Positions 61,165 through 64,000 of a DNA stretch of 64,000 nucleotides are shown here, one piece after another. The stretch covers positions 1 to 64,000 of the forward strand of contig CAJFTM010000048.1 of assembly GCA_904419945.1 (NCBI GenBank). The letters run 5' to 3'. Source of the DNA: an uncultured Clostridia bacterium (GTDB taxonomy: Bacteria > Bacillota > Clostridia > Christensenellales > Borkfalkiaceae). Both the position numbers and the translations under genes were made by a program. The notes below the pieces were generated by a model that saw only the letters and a list, made by a program, of their open reading frames with translations, did not search any database and was not told where the DNA came from. Every line of letters starts with the position of its first letter. The stretch's first letter is position 1.

Positions 61165-61701
61165 TTAAATATCTGCTTCTGCCAGAATTTTTTTATCCAA
61201 ATCCTTCAGGATCACATGTGTTCCATCTAACAGCAAATAACTGCGCGGGGTACCATTTTTGGGCAACGACACCGATCCGCAGTTTGCGACAAGCACATGC
61301 CCCTTCCGTTCGATAAACCCTGTATGATAATGACCATAAAAGAAAGCATCCCCGCAATTTTTCGGCAGCATATCAATATGAAAACGATCTCCGTGCTGTA
61401 AAAATATCTTTTTACCGTTGATCAACAGCACACCTTCTGAAACAAATTCGAAGTTTGAGATCATCGTGTCAACGTCGCTGTCACAGTTACCCTTGATCAC
61501 CGTCAAAACACCGACCCGCTCATTGAGGATTTTAGCGACTCCCATTGGATCATACCCGTCCGGCAATGGATTGCGTGGACCATGATTATAAATATCGCCA
61601 AGCAATATGAGCTGAGAAGCGTCCTCTTCCTCCATCAATTCAACGACACGATGCGCATAGATACGAGAACCGTGAATATCCGAAGCAATTAAAATCTTCA
61701 T
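61165..61701 (-). CDS. YfcE-type metallophosphodiesterase
   Basis: A 178-residue calcineurin-like phosphoesterase. Metal motifs are in order: DIHGS, GDIYNHGPRN, GNCD and GHYHTG. Relatives (YfcE, MJ0936) hydrolyse phosphodiesters with Mn2+; the natural substrate is unknown. The ATG at 61701 is chosen over one 21 codons upstream because the conserved MKILIASDIHG start is there with AGGAG ahead. Confidence 0.9.
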   Translation of the reverse strand: MKILIASDIHGSRIYAHRVVELMEEEDASQLILLGDIYNHGPRNPLPDGYDPMGVAKILNERVGVLTVIKGNCDSDVDTMISNFEFVSEGVLLINGKKIFLQHGDRFHIDMLPKNCGDAFFYGHYHTGFIERKGHVLVANCGSVSLPKNGTPRSYLLLDGTHVILKDLDKKILAEADI

Positions 61702-61813
61702 TGATAGATGACTCCTATATGAATATAAAACTGCAAAAACGGCGCGAAAGGCACCGTTCTGCAAAAATTCTGCTCATTTATAAAGTACTTTGTCTGACAT
61801 ACAACGCATTCCA

Positions 61814-62863
61814 TTACTTATGTGAAAACTTGTACGTCGTAGCAAAGTGGTAAATCTTATTTTTATCATAGACCGGATCGCCGTGCATAGCATAGGACGG
61901 ACAATTCACCGCATTGGGAATAAACTGCGTCTCTAAACATAAACCGGCATATGCACCATAATGCCCGGACTTACCGTCGCTATTCATGGTATTACATGTA
62001 TACAATTGTAACGCCGGTTTATTCGTAAGGACCTCCATCGTGATCCCAGTCTGTTCGCTCGATACTTCAGCCGCCTTCACAAACTCATTCGGCCGCTTGT
62101 TTAACAAATAATTGACATCATATCCTTGCTGCCGAACAACATCCGCATCCGACGTATCACCGATCCTCTCTCCGATTTTATGCGGCACTCGGAAATCAAA
62201 AGGAGTACCTGTCACGTTGCGGAAAGAACCATGCGGAATCAGCGCATCGTCTGTCGGCGTAATCTTATCCGCATTGATCGTCAATGTATGATCGAGCACA
62301 TCGCCCTCCGCCTCCCCATTTAAGTTAAAGCAGGCGTGATTCGTCATATTGATGACCGTCTTCCGATCCGACATCGCGGCATACTCAATTCGGAGTTCTC
62401 CGTCGATCAAAGAATATCGAACCTGTACACTTAAATTTCCCGGATAATTTTCTTCTCCTTCCGGGCTGGCCATACTCAGGGCCAATGTATTTCCGTCCCT
62501 GCCTTCAAAGACATAATTCCAAAGTTTTTTATCAAAACCGACCTGTCCGCCGTGCAAATGATGACCGTGATCATTTTTATAAAGGTCATAATCGATACCG
62601 TCAATACACATGCGGCCGTTTTCGATACGATTTGCGCAGCGACCTATGATGCCGCCGATATATTCCGGATGGCGCTCGTAACTTGCCACGTCATTATACC
62701 CGAGAACCACGTCTACGGGATAACCTCGTTTATCCGCAACGCGCAAAGACTGGATGATCCCTCCCATACTCAGGATCACGGCCTCGTTAATGCCGTCCCT
62801 GATCCGAAACGCCATAACGTTTCTGCCGTCTGCCGTCTTCCCGAATATGCTTGATTGTATCAT
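61814..62863 (-). CDS. galM: Aldose 1-epimerase (galactose mutarotase)
   Basis: A 349-residue GalM. Substrate-binding NRIENGRM and HHLHGG, catalytic His in MTNHACFNLNG and catalytic Glu in LCLETQFIPNAVN are all visible. It interconverts alpha and beta anomers of hexoses. No galactose genes are adjacent. Confidence 0.94.
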   Translation of the reverse strand: MIQSSIFGKTADGRNVMAFRIRDGINEAVILSMGGIIQSLRVADKRGYPVDVVLGYNDVASYERHPEYIGGIIGRCANRIENGRMCIDGIDYDLYKNDHGHHLHGGQVGFDKKLWNYVFEGRDGNTLALSMASPEGEENYPGNLSVQVRYSLIDGELRIEYAAMSDRKTVINMTNHACFNLNGEAEGDVLDHTLTINADKITPTDDALIPHGSFRNVTGTPFDFRVPHKIGERIGDTSDADVVRQQGYDVNYLLNKRPNEFVKAAEVSSEQTGITMEVLTNKPALQLYTCNTMNSDGKSGHYGAYAGLCLETQFIPNAVNCPSYAMHGDPVYDKNKIYHFATTYKFSHK

Positions 62864-63001
62864 TTCGCACCTGACTCCTTGAGAGAATTTCTATGATCTG
62901 CGCCCCAATCCGGAGCAATCATTCAAAATCAAACCAAACGTCGTTTTAATACCGGGATATCACCAATTCACCGACGTACAATTTACCTTCCCACACAAGA
63001 T

Positions 63002-63032
63002 ATAGAGGGAGAATTTATCATTCTCCCTCTAT
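63002..63032. terminator. Hairpin between trpB2 and galM
   Basis: A perfect 13-bp stem (63002-63014 with 63020-63032) around TTATC. It lies 50 bp after the trpB2 stop. T runs are weak on both strands. Confidence 0.6.
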
Positions 63033-63082
63033 TATACCACTAAAAAACTTCTTTGTAAATGATTTTACCGAATTTTATCCGC

Positions 63083-64000
63083 TTATTTATTCTGCGGGAT
63101 ATCCGGAATAGACGCAAAGCCTTTCGCAAGATCTTCATCTGTCGGAATCGTATCCGTCATAGTCCCGTCATTGTATTGTTTATAAGCGGCCATATCAAAA
63201 TATCCCGTGCCCGTCAAGCCGAACAAAATGGTTTTCGCCTCTCCGGTCTCCTTACATTTGAGCGCCTCATCGATCGCGACACGGATCGCATGGCTGGACT
63301 CCGGCGCGGGCAAAATACCCTCCGTCCGAGCAAACTGTTCAGCTGCCTCAAAGACTTTTGTCTGCTCTACGGCAACGGCCCTCATAAGCCCATCATGATA
63401 GAGCTCGGAAACAATCGGACTCATGCCGTGATAACGCAAGCCGCCAGCATGGCTCGCCGAGGGCATGAATCCGCAGCCCAGCGTATACATTTTGGCGAGC
63501 GGTGTAATTTTAGCACTGTCGCAGAAATCATACACGAATTTACCGCGCGTCAGAGAAGGACAGCTCGCCGGTTCGACCCCGATAAATTCGATATCATTTT
63601 TGCCCTGGATCTTATCACCCATAAACGGAGCAATCAACCCGCCGAAGTTAGAACCGCCGCCGACACAGCCAATGATGATATCCGGCCGGACACCGTATTT
63701 TTCCATCGCGGCCTTACTCTCAAGTCCAATGACTGACTGATGAAGTACAACGTGATCGAGAACGCTTCCAAGGACGTAGCGGCAACCGGGCGTCGAAACC
63801 GCCTTTTCAACCGCTTCACTGATAGCACAGCCGAGCGATCCGCCCGTCCCAGGGAACTCCTTCAAAATCTTGCGACCGGCCTCCGTCGTATCGGAGGGCG
63901 ATGGAATGACATTCGCTCCATATGTACGCATAACCTCTTTGCGATACGGCTTCTGCTCGCTGGAAACTTTGACCATATAAACGGAAAGATCCAATCCGTA
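63083..64000 (-). CDS. Tryptophan synthase beta-like (TrpB2), 5' end outside the window
   Basis: The frame is open to the window edge, so the N-terminus is missing; 305 residues are visible. It matches TrpB2-type tryptophan synthase beta: GLDLSVYMVKVSSEQKPYRK, the PLP phosphate-binding GCVGGGSNFGG, then EPASCPSL and the C-terminal PESSHAI segment. The PLP lysine lies beyond the edge. TrpB2 enzymes make tryptophan from indole and serine, often without TrpA. Confidence 0.92.
   Translation of the reverse strand, partial: YGLDLSVYMVKVSSEQKPYRKEVMRTYGANVIPSPSDTTEAGRKILKEFPGTGGSLGCAISEAVEKAVSTPGCRYVLGSVLDHVVLHQSVIGLESKAAMEKYGVRPDIIIGCVGGGSNFGGLIAPFMGDKIQGKNDIEFIGVEPASCPSLTRGKFVYDFCDSAKITPLAKMYTLGCGFMPSASHAGGLRYHGMSPIVSELYHDGLMRAVAVEQTKVFEAAEQFARTEGILPAPESSHAIRVAIDEALKCKETGEAKTILFGLTGTGYFDMAAYKQYNDGTMTDTIPTDEDLAKGFASIPDIPQNK

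Noticed and set aside
1-64000. CRISPR arrays, transposases, prophage genes, rRNA operons
   Set aside because: No regularly spaced repeats, transposase motifs, phage structural genes or rRNA segments were seen on either strand.

Overview
The window looks like chromosome of a low-to-moderate GC Bacillota, most likely a member of Clostridia (probably an anaerobic gut-type fermenter). The evidence is an IspH-ribosomal protein S1 fusion in a cmk-plsC-ispH/rpsA cluster, a large Bacillus-type SRP RNA with an Alu domain, a two-subunit GlgC/GlgD glycogen system, a sodium-pump decarboxylase module, indolepyruvate:ferredoxin oxidoreductase, diaminopimelate dehydrogenase, TrpB2 and strong TTGnnn-17-TATAAT promoters. 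Species cannot be named from the sequence. No prophage, insertion sequence or CRISPR array is evident.

Layout. 1-559: tRNA-Arg(CCT) with a truncated tandem copy, then a promoter. 560-5621: biotin-dependent, Na+-pump-type decarboxylase/transcarboxylase operon (carboxyltransferase, OadG-like, biotin carrier, OadB, OadA-like). 5687-12643: a BaiN-type flavoprotein, a chorismate mutase-cytidylate kinase fusion, PlsC, IspH-S1 and HtpG, all on +. 12660-12920: convergence zone with terminators and a candidate structured RNA. 12951-15751: HflX, a XerS-like recombinase with an apparently leaderless promoter, a strong palindrome and a small + ORF. 15741-18544: two secreted trypsin-fold lipoproteins with degenerate domains. 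18592-28968: glycogen operon glgB-glgC-glgD-glgA-glgP-amylase. 29185-38530: O-antigen-ligase-like protein, tRNA-Leu(GAG), lytic transglycosylase, coaE, polA, acpP, tex and two DNA base-repair genes. 38563-45546: M16 peptidase, a degenerate NodB protein, mutS2, a U32 protein and a small Cys-rich protein. 45674-48633: lexA, DUF1893, tRNA-Leu(CAA), Mrp, a tautomerase and SRP RNA. 48648-52667: SDR, ZIP transporter, a CvpA-like membrane protein and DUF1846. 53032-59934: an arylpyruvate oxidation operon (paaK-iorA-iorB-paaK-ACT-lysA). 60100-64000: ddh, a YfcE-like phosphodiesterase, galM and a 5'-truncated trpB2.

Genes left of about 12.65 kb are all on +; almost everything to the right is on -. With a XerS-type recombinase and palindromic repeats within 3 kb of this switch, the region is a reasonable candidate for a replication-terminus/dif neighbourhood. 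This is inference.

Other points that stand out: a 24-bp motif (consensus near AGTAyTATGTtTAACATAAw) at four intergenic places, the tandem dead/active protease pair, the AroH-CMK fusion, a roughly 100-residue insert in OadB, and a 126-residue low-complexity extension on GlgA. All functional calls are from reading motifs by eye; no database search was run.
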